Notes: generated by a model from the sequence alone, not told the origin. A DNA stretch of 13,821 nucleotides from Gammaproteobacteria bacterium (GCA_029335925.2 JARJMX020000203.1:1-13821); one strand, 5' to 3'. Numbered from the stretch's first letter, positions 1-7,128 are shown. Numbers and translations: made by a program.

Positions 1-1
1 C

Positions 2-304
2 ACGCCCTTCTTCGTCTGGTGCAACATGCCGATCCGCAACGCCATCGCCACCTCCGCGGCCATCGGTCTGCCCGCCGCCATCGCCGGTTCGGCGGCCTAC
101 GTGCTGGCCGGATGGAGCACGCAGGGTCTGCCCGAGATGAGCCTGGGCTACGTCTACCTTCCGGCCTGGCTCGGCATCGGCCTCATGAGCATCCTGTTCG
201 CCCGCGTAGGCGCCCAACTCACCCACCGGCTGCCGGTCGATGTCTTGAAGAAGATCTTCGCTCTGCTTTTGATCGGACTGGGCGTGAAGATGCTGCTCGG
301 TTGA
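2..304 (+). CDS. TauE/SafE-family membrane exporter, C-terminal part
   Basis: The reading frame is open from the left edge and ends in TGA, so only the last 100 residues of a longer protein are present. The visible part contains the segment MPIRNAIATSAAIGLPAAIA, typical of the second half of sulfite exporter TauE/SafE (DUF81) proteins. Hydrophobic segments follow around TSAAIGLPAAIAGSAAYVLAG, YVYLPAWLGIGLMSILFA and a final KKIFALLLIGLGVKMLLG, which matches the family's usual C-terminal helix. Members are inner-membrane transporters proposed to export sulfite, sulfonates or other organic anions; the substrate cannot be read here. An upstream start must lie outside the window. The gene converges on the YqcC-family gene with only 9 bases between the stops and no hairpin in the gap. 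Family assignment is good; specific function is inference. Confidence 0.85.
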   Translation, partial: TPFFVWCNMPIRNAIATSAAIGLPAAIAGSAAYVLAGWSTQGLPEMSLGYVYLPAWLGIGLMSILFARVGAQLTHRLPVDVLKKIFALLLIGLGVKMLLG

Positions 305-313
305 GTGGACCGG

Positions 314-658
314 TCAGATCGACTTCACCCAAGCTGCGAAGGCCTCATCGAAGGCGCGGATGGCCGCGACGAGCGGTCGGGCGGCGAGGCCGTAACCGAC
401 GAAGCTGTGTGCGGCGAAGGGATGGATGTTGCAGGCGGCGGGCGGCCGAAGCCCCAAACGGATGGTCTCGCGCATGCGCGGCAGGAAGATCCACTGCAGC
501 CACATCTGCAGCGGCATGGTGTCGGCCGCGAAAGGCGTCTGGCTTGCGAGCGCCTCGGCCGAGGGCGGCTCAAGCGACCAAAGACCAAGATCGCGCATGG
601 CCGTCTCGATGGCATCCAACCGTGCGAGCAGGCTTTGCCTATCAATGGAGCATGGCAT
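314..658 (-). CDS. yqcC: YqcC-family (DUF446) small protein
   Basis: A 114-residue soluble protein of unknown biochemical role. The core SQTPFAADTMPLQMWLQWIF followed by LPRM matches the pattern of E. coli YqcC (TQPF..DTM...WLQW...PRM), and the ending FDEAFA also fits the family. I chose the ATG at 658 because GAGGAGG lies 9 bases upstream. An in-frame ATG at 667 follows that sequence with no spacer, and those at 676 and 679 lie at or before it. The chosen start falls inside the last codons of thiD, whose stop is at 642, so the two overlap by 17 bases and are probably translated from one message with thiD first. In other gammaproteobacteria yqcC sits next to truC, so this thiD linkage is local. 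The family is confident; the function is unknown. Confidence 0.85.
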   Translation of the reverse strand: MPCSIDRQSLLARLDAIETAMRDLGLWSLEPPSAEALASQTPFAADTMPLQMWLQWIFLPRMRETIRLGLRPPAACNIHPFAAHSFVGYGLAARPLVAAIRAFDEAFAAWVKSI

Positions 659-1484
659 GGTTTCCATCCTCCTCATCAAACGCCTCGTCCTCGCCCCCCG
701 TCCAAAACAGACGGTTCGGAATCATCTGTCCAAATCCCAATCTGTAAGCCTGCTCGAGCGCCTGCCAGGTGTAATCCTGCGCTTGATGGATGGCGGTCAT
801 CGGCTCATGCCCCTGGGCCAGCAGACCGGCGATAGCGGAGGCGAGGGTACAACCCGAACCATGATAGCTCTCAGGAAGGCGCGGCCAGCGGAACGTTTCG
901 ATGAGACGATGTCCCCCAAAGAGCAGGTTCTCAACCTCGGGGGTCGGCTCATGCGTACCGGTAATCAACACATACTCACTACCTTGCTCCAGTAAGGACA
1001 GAGCACAGCCATGCAGACTATCGGCATCTGGGGCCAAACGACGCGCCTCCTCGCTATTGGGGGTGAGAATGGTGACCTGCGGAATCAAAAGTTCGCGCAT
1101 CGCTTCCATGAGCTCCTCGTCCGCAAGTTCTGTACCCCCACCGGCACGCAGCACAGGATCGAGCACGACAGGGATCTCTGGATAATCGCGCAGGATGGTA
1201 TGGATGGCTTCGACCATCGCCGCGCTCCCAAGCATGCCAAGCTTGATTGCTGCGACCGGCATGTCCTCCAGCAGGGCGCGGGCCTGTTCAACCACCAGCA
1301 GGGCATCCACCTGCCCCACCCTGATCACATCGCGGGTATCCTGCACGGTGAGGGCAGTGGCGATGGGAGCCGGATGGCATCCCTGGCTGATGATGGCCTC
1401 GATGTCGGCCGAAAGGCCCGCCCCGCCGGTGGGGTCGAGGCCGGCGAAGACGAGTACGACGGGCGGTGGTTTGATGTCCTGCAT
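642..1484 (-). CDS. thiD: Hydroxymethylpyrimidine/phosphomethylpyrimidine kinase ThiD
   Basis: ThiD phosphorylates 4-amino-5-hydroxymethyl-2-methylpyrimidine twice in the cytoplasm, supplying the pyrimidine half of thiamine. Visible features are the N-terminal FAGLDPTGGAGLSADI substrate-binding segment, ALTVQDTR, the central VVLDPVLRAGGG and LTPNSEEA segments, and the C-terminal GSGCTLASAIAG with the anion-hole/catalytic cysteine (codon at 849-851). From the ATG at 1484 the protein is 280 residues, slightly longer than E. coli ThiD; it ends in an acidic tail rich in Glu and Asp. I prefer 1484 because GGGA lies 6 bases upstream; an in-frame ATG at 1496 has no such sequence. No ThiE domain is fused and no other thiamine gene is visible. 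It is divergent from the YihY-family gene and followed by, and overlapping, the YqcC-family gene. Confidence 0.95.
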   Translation of the reverse strand: MQDIKPPPVVLVFAGLDPTGGAGLSADIEAIISQGCHPAPIATALTVQDTRDVIRVGQVDALLVVEQARALLEDMPVAAIKLGMLGSAAMVEAIHTILRDYPEIPVVLDPVLRAGGGTELADEELMEAMRELLIPQVTILTPNSEEARRLAPDADSLHGCALSLLEQGSEYVLITGTHEPTPEVENLLFGGHRLIETFRWPRLPESYHGSGCTLASAIAGLLAQGHEPMTAIHQAQDYTWQALEQAYRLGFGQMIPNRLFWTGGEDEAFDEEDGNHAMLH

Positions 1485-1508
1485 GGATGGTCCCATGGCG
1501 TATGATTG

Positions 1509-2822
1509 ATGAATATTTTCGAGAATAGACCCATGCGTCTACGCCCTCAACGCCTAATGCCCGTCGTGCGTACGGCGTGGAAACGGATCCTGCTCGTCGG
1601 ACGGCACCTCTGGCAGGAACTGGATCAGGGGCAACTCAACCTGCACGCGATGAGCCTATCCTTCACCACTCTGCTCTCGCTCGCCCCACTTTTGGCGGTG
1701 AGCTTCTCGGTGCTGAAGGCGTTCGGCGTACAGGACGTCTTGCTGCCCTTCCTGCTGAATGTGCTCGAGCCGCTAGACACACAGGGCGAGGAGATCGCGA
1801 GCCGCATCGTCGGCTTCGTCGAAAATATCCGCGTCGGTGTGCTCGGGACCATCGGCCTGGCTCTGCTTTTTTACACCGTGATCGCGCTGATGCAGAAAGT
1901 TGAGCGGGCCTTCAACGATGTCTGGCGCGTGCGTGAGGACCGCCCGCTGGCGCAACGCTTCACCCACTACCTGTCGGTTGTGATCGTCGGCCCGGTGCTG
2001 CTGTTCGCGATCATCAGTGCCCTCACTCAGTTTTCCGGGGCCGCGGCAAGCCTGCCGATCGCGGGGGGACTCCTGACCCCCTTGGGCCACGGCCTGGAAC
2101 GGCTCGCCCCCTATCTGATGCTGGCCGGCGTCTGCGCCTTCATCTACATCTACGTCCCCAACACTCACGTGCGGCTAGGGCCGGCCCTGATCGGCGCCGC
2201 ACTAGCGGCCGTGGTCTGGCTGTTTACCGGGCGCCTGTTCGCTGACGTGGTGGTCAAGACCGGAAACTACACGGCCATCTATTCCGCCTTTGCCGGGCTG
2301 ATTCTATTCATGCTCTGGCTCCACCTCGCCTGGCTGATCCTGCTGCTGGGCGCGAGCGTCAGCTACGCACTACAGAATCCACAGCGCGTGGGCCGTCGCC
2401 TCGATGGACACAGCCGATCTCCTACCGAAACCGTCCTGCGCATGGTGGCCCTGATCGCCGACGACTTCGCCCATGCTGGCCCTGGATGGACCGCGCCCGC
2501 CTTGGCCAGCCGCCTGGATATGCGCCAGGACGACATTCTTTCCCTGCTTGAGCGCCTGCATGCGATGAACATCCTGATGCCGGATACGCACAAGCCACCG
2601 GCATGGCGCCCCGCGGCGGCACTGGAGGTCATCCCGCTGGAGAAAGTGATCGAAGTGGCCGAGGGTGCGACGGTCCTCGACGAAGAAGGCTCGGCTGTCT
2701 CGACCATCATGCGGCGGATGCACGCATGCCGTGCCCAGGCCCTGAGCGGGATGAGCCTGCGCGACCTGACGCGAACGCCAAGCCCCCAATCACACAACAA
2801 TCATGGGGACTTGCGGACATAA
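1509..2822 (+). CDS. YihY/BrkB-family inner-membrane protein with C-terminal winged-helix-like tail
   Basis: A 437-residue polytopic membrane protein of the YihY/virulence-factor BrkB family, long mislabelled as ribonuclease BN; its real activity is not established. The N-terminal part has LHAMSLSFTTLLSLAPLLAV, typical of the family, then hydrophobic stretches near residues 110-135 (GTIGLALLFYTVIALMQKVE, FNDVWRV), 155-175, 195-215, 222-243 and 250-285 (FAGLILFMLWLHLAWLILLL). After about residue 290 it becomes soluble: residues about 305-410 look like a DNA-binding-type winged-helix fold (ALASRLDMRQDDILSLLERL, then an LMPDT turn). The start is uncertain. ATG 1509 is used here; TTG 1506, ATG 1533 and ATG 1557 are in frame and none has a strong ribosome-binding site. 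It diverges from thiD, so their promoters must overlap each other's coding ends. Confidence 0.88.
   Translation: MNIFENRPMRLRPQRLMPVVRTAWKRILLVGRHLWQELDQGQLNLHAMSLSFTTLLSLAPLLAVSFSVLKAFGVQDVLLPFLLNVLEPLDTQGEEIASRIVGFVENIRVGVLGTIGLALLFYTVIALMQKVERAFNDVWRVREDRPLAQRFTHYLSVVIVGPVLLFAIISALTQFSGAAASLPIAGGLLTPLGHGLERLAPYLMLAGVCAFIYIYVPNTHVRLGPALIGAALAAVVWLFTGRLFADVVVKTGNYTAIYSAFAGLILFMLWLHLAWLILLLGASVSYALQNPQRVGRRLDGHSRSPTETVLRMVALIADDFAHAGPGWTAPALASRLDMRQDDILSLLERLHAMNILMPDTHKPPAWRPAAALEVIPLEKVIEVAEGATVLDEEGSAVSTIMRRMHACRAQALSGMSLRDLTRTPSPQSHNNHGDLRT
1522..1550 (-). promoter_or_regulatory. Possible sigma-70 promoter for thiD
   Basis: Read on the minus strand there is TTGAGG, a 17-base spacer, then TATTCT. 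It lies 38 bases before the preferred thiD start, inside the first codons of the divergent YihY-family gene. The spacing is ideal and the hexamers are fair matches, but this is inspection only. Confidence 0.3.
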
Positions 2823-2866
2823 CTCTTCAGCGCCGAATGACACAACGACTTGATGGGAGAGGTGTG

Positions 2867-2974
2867 ATGAACCTGATCATGAACGACCCGGCTGCCTAGG
2901 GAAGCATCGTTGTCCTGCCCATCCTGATGGTCGGCGGCGCCTACGCCATCTATCGCGCGGTCAGCCGCCGCTAA
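2867..2974 (+). pseudogene. Small single-membrane-helix protein gene interrupted by in-frame TAG
   Basis: An ATG preceded by the strong ribosome-binding sequence GGGAGAGG (2855-2862) opens a frame reading MNLIMNDPAA, then TAG at 2897-2899, then GSIVVLPILMVGGAYAIYRA and VSRR before TAA. Without the TAG it would be a 35-residue protein: a short polar head with an NDP motif, one membrane helix and a basic end, which places the N-terminus outside by the positive-inside rule. This resembles DUF3149-type mini membrane proteins, which often have DP followed by an aromatic or small residue at this position. TGG (Trp) to TAG is a single transition, so a recent nonsense mutation or a sequencing error is the simplest explanation. 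TAG is used as a true stop by alaS here, so general recoding is unlikely. Family resemblance is tentative. Confidence 0.5.
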
Positions 2975-2987
2975 CCCTCTCATCCCG

Positions 2988-3014
2988 GGCTGGCCGGGCC
3001 AGCCTGCTTACCTT
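2988..3014 (+). terminator. GC-rich hairpin, weak intrinsic terminator
   Basis: GGCTGG, loop CCGGG, CCAGCC (2988-3004), followed by a pyrimidine-rich TGCTTACCTTT. It lies 13 bases after the small membrane gene's final TAA and just before the convergent end of the 3030-3554 gene. The T-run is interrupted, so termination may be weak. Confidence 0.4.
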
Positions 3015-3029
3015 TCTGGACTTGAGGAG

Positions 3030-3554
3030 TCATGCACCCTGTCCCTGCTCCTCATCCGGCGTTTCCGCAGGGTGATCGAAGCGTTCAGTCGTGAGTGCCC
3101 AAACCCCGAAGGCAGCAATCGCCACCAGGCCCCAGCTCAACCCTGCCACCACACCAAGATCGATGATCCCTCGCCAGGGTTGCGGCAGCATCCTGACCGC
3201 CAGGATCAACACCACGATGCCCGAGGTCACGGCCAAGGAGACAATGCGCCGCTTGCGGGTAGCGTGGATGAATCCCATGCAAAACAGCGGTGCCAACAGC
3301 ACGTGCAGTGGGTACGGATGCTCGCGCAAATAGCGGGCACGGGCGGCCACGCGCGGGGCAAAACCTTTCTGGAAGCCGCGATAGCCCTCCCCCACCAGCA
3401 TGAACACCAGCCACAAAACGGCCACCAACCATTCAATCATCCCCCAGGGCATACCCCAGGCTTCCACAGCCATCGGCATAAGCCGCACCACGGCCCAGCC
3501 AATCAGCAGCAGAACCCCAAGCAGCCCCCACAGAGCACCTAGACGACCTAACAT
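3030..3554 (-). CDS. Membrane protein of unknown function
   Basis: A 174-residue protein I do not recognise. It begins MLGRLGALWGLLGVLLLIGW and has about five hydrophobic stretches: residues 4-25, about 38-57 (MIEWLVAVLWLVFMLVGEGY), about 86-100 (HVLLAPLFCMGFI), about 107-124 (SLAVTSGIVVLILAVRML) and about 132-155 (GVVAGLSWGLVAIAAFGVWA). A basic loop with GFQKGFAPRVAARARYLREH and an HATRKR stretch probably faces the cytoplasm, and the C-terminus is acidic. The frame continues upstream of 3554, but that part lies antisense to the divergent yjgR gene, so the ATG at 3554 is taken; its ribosome-binding site is poor (GAAGTGG). The 108-base gap to yjgR must hold both promoters: TACAAT at 3621-3626 is a possible plus-strand -10 without a good -35. 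No function is assigned. Confidence 0.7.
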   Translation of the reverse strand: MLGRLGALWGLLGVLLLIGWAVVRLMPMAVEAWGMPWGMIEWLVAVLWLVFMLVGEGYRGFQKGFAPRVAARARYLREHPYPLHVLLAPLFCMGFIHATRKRRIVSLAVTSGIVVLILAVRMLPQPWRGIIDLGVVAGLSWGLVAIAAFGVWALTTERFDHPAETPDEEQGQGA

Positions 3555-3662
3555 AGCCACTTCATACCTGACCAAAGAACTTGGTAAGAATAACACGCAC
3601 AGACATTCCCGCTCTTCCCCTACAATGGGCCAATCAATGTGAAGCACGGAACATACCGATCC

Positions 3663-5147
3663 ATGGAACATGACATCCTGATTGGGGCTGGGGAGATCCC
3701 AATCCGCCTGCTTGGCCGCATGGCCAATCGCCACGGCCTTATCACCGGCGCCACCGGCACCGGCAAGAGTGTCACACTGCAAACCCTGGCTGAGGGCTTC
3801 TCCCGCATAGGCACCCCGGTCTTTATGGCCGACATCAAGGGCGACCTCGCTGGCCTGAGCCAGCCCGGGATGGACCACCCACGGATCCGCGAGCGGGTGG
3901 AAAAGCTTGGTCTTGACGACCACACCTTCGAGGCCGCGCCAGTCGTGTTCTGGGATGTCTACGGCGAGCTCGGCCACCCGCTGCGCACCACCATCTCGGA
4001 AATGGGGCCGCTGCTTCTGGCGCGCCTATTGAACCTCAATGAGACCCAGGCTGGGGTCCTCAACATCGCCTTCCGCTTGGCGGATGAGGAAGGGCTGCTG
4101 TTGCTCGACCTCAAAGACCTGCGCGCGATAGTTCAGTATGTGGGCGAGCACGCCAAAGAGCTGACCGCCATCTACGGGAATGTCTCTGCCGCGAGCATCG
4201 GGGCCATTCAGCGCGCCCTGCTAACCCTTGAGGATGCGGGCGGCAACTACTTATTCGGCGAGCCGGCTATCACCCTGGATGACCTCATCCAGACCGATCC
4301 GCAGGGACGCGGCGTGATCAATATCCTCGCCGCCGAAAAGCTCTACCACTCCCCCCGCCTGTACGCGACCCTGCTGCTCTGGCTTTTGGCCGAGCTGTTT
4401 GAGAAGTTGCCCGAGGTCGGCGATGCCGAGCGGCCCAAGCTGGTGTTCTTTTTTGATGAGGCTCACTTGCTGTTCGACGATGCCCCCAAGGCCCTAGTTG
4501 ACACCATCGAGCGTGTGGTACGTCTGATCCGCTCCAAGGGCGTAGGCGTGTACTTCATCACCCAGAGCCCATTGGATGTACCCCTACCTATCCTCGGCCA
4601 GCTCGGCAACCGCATCCAACACGCCCTACGCGCCTTCACCCCCCGTGACCAGAAGGCGGTGCAGGTCGCCGCCGAGACTTTCCGCCCGAAACCCGGGCTC
4701 AACACGGCTCAAGCCATCACCCAGCTTGGGGTGGGCGAAGCCCTGGTCTCCTGTCTAGACGAAAAGGGCACCCCCCTACCGGTCGAGCGCGTGCTCATCG
4801 CCCCGCCACGCTCCCGGATCGGCCCGATTACACCGGAGGAGCGGCAGCGCATCATCCAGCATTCCCCCGTCTACGGCGTATTCGAAAAACAAATAGACCG
4901 CGAATCGGCCTACGAGATCCTCCAGCAGCGGGCTGAGAACCTTGCTGCCCAAGCCAAGGCCGTATTGGAAGGCAAAGAACAAAGCGGGGGCTTGCTGGAC
5001 GGACTCCTGGGTCAGAGCGGCAGTAGACGACGCAGCGACTCCCTAGCGCAAACGCTGCTCAAGAGCACCGCCCGGGCCATCGGCAGCCGCCTGGGGCGCG
5101 AGATCGTGCGCGGCGTGCTTGGCGCCATCCTTGGCAAAGGAAAATGA
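3663..5147 (+). CDS. yjgR: HerA-like P-loop ATPase, YjgR (DUF853) family
   Basis: A 494-residue cytoplasmic ATPase of the YjgR/DUF853 family, in the HerA-FtsK branch of P-loop ATPases; E. coli YjgR has 500 residues. Walker A is GATGTGKS at residues 29-36, directly after the family segment MANRHGLIT. FMADIKGDLAGLS follows, Walker B is LVFFFDEAHLLF with Asp265-Glu266, and YFITQSPLDVP serves as the sensor-like strand. The C-terminal part is a helical tail ending in basic and glycine-rich residues. HerA relatives translocate DNA, but the substrate of YjgR is unknown. The ATG at 3663 (MEHDILIGAG) is preferred because the family starts there; a GTG at 3639 is in frame. It is monocistronic: the upstream neighbour is divergent and rpmB begins 86 bases downstream with its own likely promoter. 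Confidence 0.93.
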   Translation: MEHDILIGAGEIPIRLLGRMANRHGLITGATGTGKSVTLQTLAEGFSRIGTPVFMADIKGDLAGLSQPGMDHPRIRERVEKLGLDDHTFEAAPVVFWDVYGELGHPLRTTISEMGPLLLARLLNLNETQAGVLNIAFRLADEEGLLLLDLKDLRAIVQYVGEHAKELTAIYGNVSAASIGAIQRALLTLEDAGGNYLFGEPAITLDDLIQTDPQGRGVINILAAEKLYHSPRLYATLLLWLLAELFEKLPEVGDAERPKLVFFFDEAHLLFDDAPKALVDTIERVVRLIRSKGVGVYFITQSPLDVPLPILGQLGNRIQHALRAFTPRDQKAVQVAAETFRPKPGLNTAQAITQLGVGEALVSCLDEKGTPLPVERVLIAPPRSRIGPITPEERQRIIQHSPVYGVFEKQIDRESAYEILQQRAENLAAQAKAVLEGKEQSGGLLDGLLGQSGSRRRSDSLAQTLLKSTARAIGSRLGREIVRGVLGAILGKGK

Positions 5148-5157
5148 TCGGCAGTGC

Positions 5158-5187
5158 TTGTGGAGGACGACCTTTTTCCAATAAAAT
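5158..5187 (+). promoter_or_regulatory. Possible sigma-70 promoter for rpmB-rpmG
   Basis: TTGTGG, an 18-base spacer, then TAAAAT at 5182-5187. It lies 46 bases before the rpmB start codon in an AT-rich leader that contrasts with the surrounding sequence. A second AT-rich box TATATA near 5202 lacks a well-placed -35. Confidence 0.35.
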
Positions 5188-5233
5188 GCCAAACTTTCGC
5201 ATATATAGCCATTTTAAGTAACAGGAAAGTATC

Positions 5234-5470
5234 ATGTCCCGAGTTTGCCAGGTGACCGGTAAGCGTCCGGCGACCGGAAACAACGTTTCCCACGCCAACA
5301 ACAAGACCCGTCGCCGCTTCCTGCCTAACCTCCATCAACACCGCTTCTGGCTGGAGAGCGAAAAGCGCTTCGTAAGTCTGCGCGTCTCCTCCAAGGGCAT
5401 GCGCATCATCGACAAGCTGGGCATCGAACAGGTTGTCGCCGATCTGCGCGCCCGTGGCGAAAAGGTTTGA
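5234..5470 (+). CDS. rpmB: 50S ribosomal protein L28
   Basis: A 78-residue basic ribosomal protein, the same length as E. coli L28. It reads [20 protein letters not shown], then a run of Asn and Lys/Arg residues, [20 protein letters not shown] and the C-terminal [13 protein letters not shown], all L28 hallmarks. It joins the large subunit near the E-site region. The ATG follows AGGAAAG with good spacing. rpmG begins 11 bases after its stop, the usual bacterial pair. Basic, Lys/Arg-rich composition fits a highly expressed ribosomal gene. Confidence 0.98.
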   Translation: MSRVCQVTGKRPATGNNVSHANNKTRRRFLPNLHQHRFWLESEKRFVSLRVSSKGMRIIDKLGIEQVVADLRARGEKV

Positions 5471-5481
5471 GGTAAGAAGAG

Positions 5482-5649
5482 ATGGCCAAATCTGCACGTG
5501 ACAAGATCAAGCTGGTATCCTCCGCAGGCACCGGCTTCTACTACACCACCACCAAGAACAAGCGCAAGACTCCAGACAAGATGGAGTTCCGCAAGTATGA
5601 TCCGGTGGTGCGTCAGCACGTGATCTTCAAGGAAGCTAAGATCAAGTAA
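5482..5649 (+). CDS. rpmG: 50S ribosomal protein L33
   Basis: A 55-residue protein beginning [20 protein letters not shown] and continuing with [22 protein letters not shown] and a Lys-rich end, as in gammaproteobacterial L33. It lacks the CxxC pairs of the zinc-binding form, so it is the zinc-independent type common in Proteobacteria. AAGAAGAG lies just upstream of the ATG. It is co-transcribed with rpmB and followed by an intrinsic terminator. Length and sequence match E. coli RpmG. Confidence 0.97.
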   Translation: MAKSARDKIKLVSSAGTGFYYTTTKNKRKTPDKMEFRKYDPVVRQHVIFKEAKIK

Positions 5650-5686
5650 TCATAGGTCTTTTGACCCGATGATTTGATCTGCAAAG

Positions 5687-5710
5687 AGCCCGGATCCTCC
5701 GGGCTTTTTT
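5687..5710 (+). terminator. Intrinsic terminator after rpmG
   Basis: A perfect 7-bp stem AGCCCGG / CCGGGCT with loop ATCCT, followed by five further T residues (5706-5710). It lies 38 bases after the rpmG stop and 23 bases before the mutM start, so mutM probably relies on readthrough or on its own weak promoter. Confidence 0.85.
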
Positions 5711-5732
5711 ACGCCCACACCGCCGTTGAGCC

Positions 5733-6548
5733 ATGCCTGAACTTCCCGAGGTCGAAACCACCCGCCGTGGCATCGAACCGCATCTGACCGGTCACTGCTT
5801 CGAACACATCCTGGTCCGTGAACGCCGCCTGCGGTGGCCCATTCCGGCAGGACTGGAAGAGCAGCTGCTCGGCCAAACGGTGCAGGGCGTCCGACGGCGG
5901 GGGAAATACCTGCTGATCGATTTTCCGCACGGCACCCTCATCGCCCACCTTGGCATGTCCGGCAGCCTACGCCTGACTGAACCAGGTACCGCGCTCCAAA
6001 AGCACGATCATGTCGAATTCAGGCTCGATTCTGGACTTGCCTTGCGTCTGCACGACCCACGCCGCTTCGGTGCCCTGCTGTGGACGGAGGTGCCTGCCGA
6101 ACACCATCCCCTCCTTGCCCACCTCGGCCCCGAGCCGCTGGCAGAGGCATTCAACGGCAGTCACCTCTACCAAGCCATCCATCACCGCAAACAAGCCATC
6201 AAGAGCGCCATCATGGACCAGCATGTGGTGGTCGGCGTGGGTAACATCTACGCCAACGAAGCCCTGTTTCTTGCCGGCATCGACCCACGCCAAGCCTGCC
6301 AGCGCATCGCCCGGGAGGGTATCGAAACCCTCGCCAGCACCATCCGGCATGTGCTGGCCACGGCTATAGAACAGGGCGGTACCACCCTGCGCGATTTTGT
6401 CAATCCCGAAGGCCGCCCCGGATACTTCCAGCAGACCCTCTATGTCTACGGGCGAGGCAAGGCACCCTGCCGGACCTGCGGCACGCCCATCGTCCACACC
6501 GTCATCGGCCAGCGCGCGAGCTTCTACTGCCCACTCTGCCAGCGCTGA
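5733..6548 (+). CDS. mutM: Formamidopyrimidine-DNA glycosylase (Fpg/MutM)
   Basis: This enzyme removes 8-oxoguanine and formamidopyrimidines from DNA and nicks the backbone by beta,delta-elimination. The N-terminus MPELPEVETTRRGIEPHL supplies the catalytic Pro2 (after Met removal) and Glu3. Lys58 in RRRGKYLLIDF is the conserved lysine, followed by HLGMSGSLR and HDPRRFGALLW. The helix-two-turn-helix has VVGVGNIYANEALFLAGIDP. The C-terminal zinc finger uses Cys246, Cys249, Cys266 and Cys269 and includes the DNA-binding GQRASFYCP segment. Its 271 residues match the family (E. coli 269). The ribosome-binding site is weak (TTGAG). The order rpmB-rpmG-mutM is typical of gammaproteobacteria, although a terminator separates mutM here. 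Confidence 0.97.
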   Translation: MPELPEVETTRRGIEPHLTGHCFEHILVRERRLRWPIPAGLEEQLLGQTVQGVRRRGKYLLIDFPHGTLIAHLGMSGSLRLTEPGTALQKHDHVEFRLDSGLALRLHDPRRFGALLWTEVPAEHHPLLAHLGPEPLAEAFNGSHLYQAIHHRKQAIKSAIMDQHVVVGVGNIYANEALFLAGIDPRQACQRIAREGIETLASTIRHVLATAIEQGGTTLRDFVNPEGRPGYFQQTLYVYGRGKAPCRTCGTPIVHTVIGQRASFYCPLCQR

Positions 6549-6784
6549 TGACCTGTAGAAGCCCCCAATCCTCCGAGGTACGGAGGTTGCGCGCGAAGAC
6601 GCTCATCTCCCCGAAATCCAGAACCCTGGCCTGTTGGGTTGCAAACCAGCGCCAGGCCGAGCACCCCCCCTCCAAGGCTATCCCGAAAGGCAAAACATCG
6701 ATAAGGCCGACCATGGGATGCAGGCACCTCCCCATCGCGCCATCACCAAGGGAGCGGCTTGTCCACGCGCTGCGTCGTCAGTGT
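6549..6784. other. Gene-free stretch after mutM, unassigned
   Basis: No gene can be supported here. A perfect 6-bp hairpin CCTCCG-AGGTA-CGGAGG at 6570-6586 follows the mutM stop but has no T-run, so it is at best a weak terminator or 3'-end stabiliser. A run of seven C at 6664-6670 falls between two short minus-strand frames that could be one broken frame (near LPFGIALEGG in one and FRDSLGGGVLGLALV in the other), but I recognise neither. It borders the transposase relic, so it may be decayed mobile or accessory DNA. Confidence 0.4.
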
Positions 6785-7074
6785 CCTACTAAAAGCGCCA
6801 CGAAAAAACTCGACAAAGAACTCGAAACCTGGCGCAACCGCCCCCCTTGGGCGAGGTGCCTTACCTCTTTCTGGATGCGCGCCATGAGAAGGTGCGCATG
6901 GAAGGAAAGATCGTCGATGGCGCGGTTTTGATCGCCGTCGGCATCGAAGCTTCCGGCAAACGCCGGGGGCCGGGCTGCGAGATTGCCACGCCTGTCTGCG
7001 CCTTGTCTTCGCTCTTCTCGCCGAACTCGACGACGAGTCAGATCCACACAATCCGCCTCAACTTCAATTTGTAA
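6785..7074 (+). pseudogene. IS256-family transposase remnant, frameshifted and internally deleted
   Basis: Three pieces of an IS256 (Mutator-type) transposase lie in order but in different frames. Piece 1 (6785-6844) reads TKKLDKELETWRNRP. Piece 2 (6847 to about 6987) reads LGEVPYLFLDARHEKVRMEG and then DGAVLIAVGIEASGKR; its LDA carries the first catalytic Asp. Piece 3 (6990-7074) reads ACLRLVFALLAELDDE, then changes frame to LNFNL and TAA, the usual C-terminus of this family. The lesions are two extra bases at the C-run 6841-6846, a deletion of roughly half the protein at about 6988 that removes the other catalytic acidic residues, and two bases lost near 7038. The product cannot be active. 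Identity rests on remembered family motifs. Confidence 0.75.
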
Positions 7075-7128
7075 CCCAGTCGTCATGACCACCAGGCCGT
7101 AATACAAAAAAGAGGTTGCACAACCCTC
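6785..7128 (+). mobile_element. Relic of an IS256-family insertion sequence, left end lost
   Basis: The broken transposase is followed by 54 bases ending in GAGGTTGCACAACCCTC (7112-7128), preceded by an A-rich run. That is a plausible right terminal end, with an inner palindrome GGTTG-CA-CAACC. No matching inverted copy is seen on the left side of the relic and no target duplication can be recognised. It sits between mutM and tRNA-Ser. Confidence 0.5.

Noticed and set aside
2897..2899. General reassignment of TAG to an amino acid
   Set aside because: alaS ends in TAG at the expected family length, so TAG acts as stop here.
3555..3977. Upstream extension of the 3030-3554 membrane protein
   Set aside because: It would lie antisense to the start and Walker A region of yjgR, and the extension has no family resemblance.
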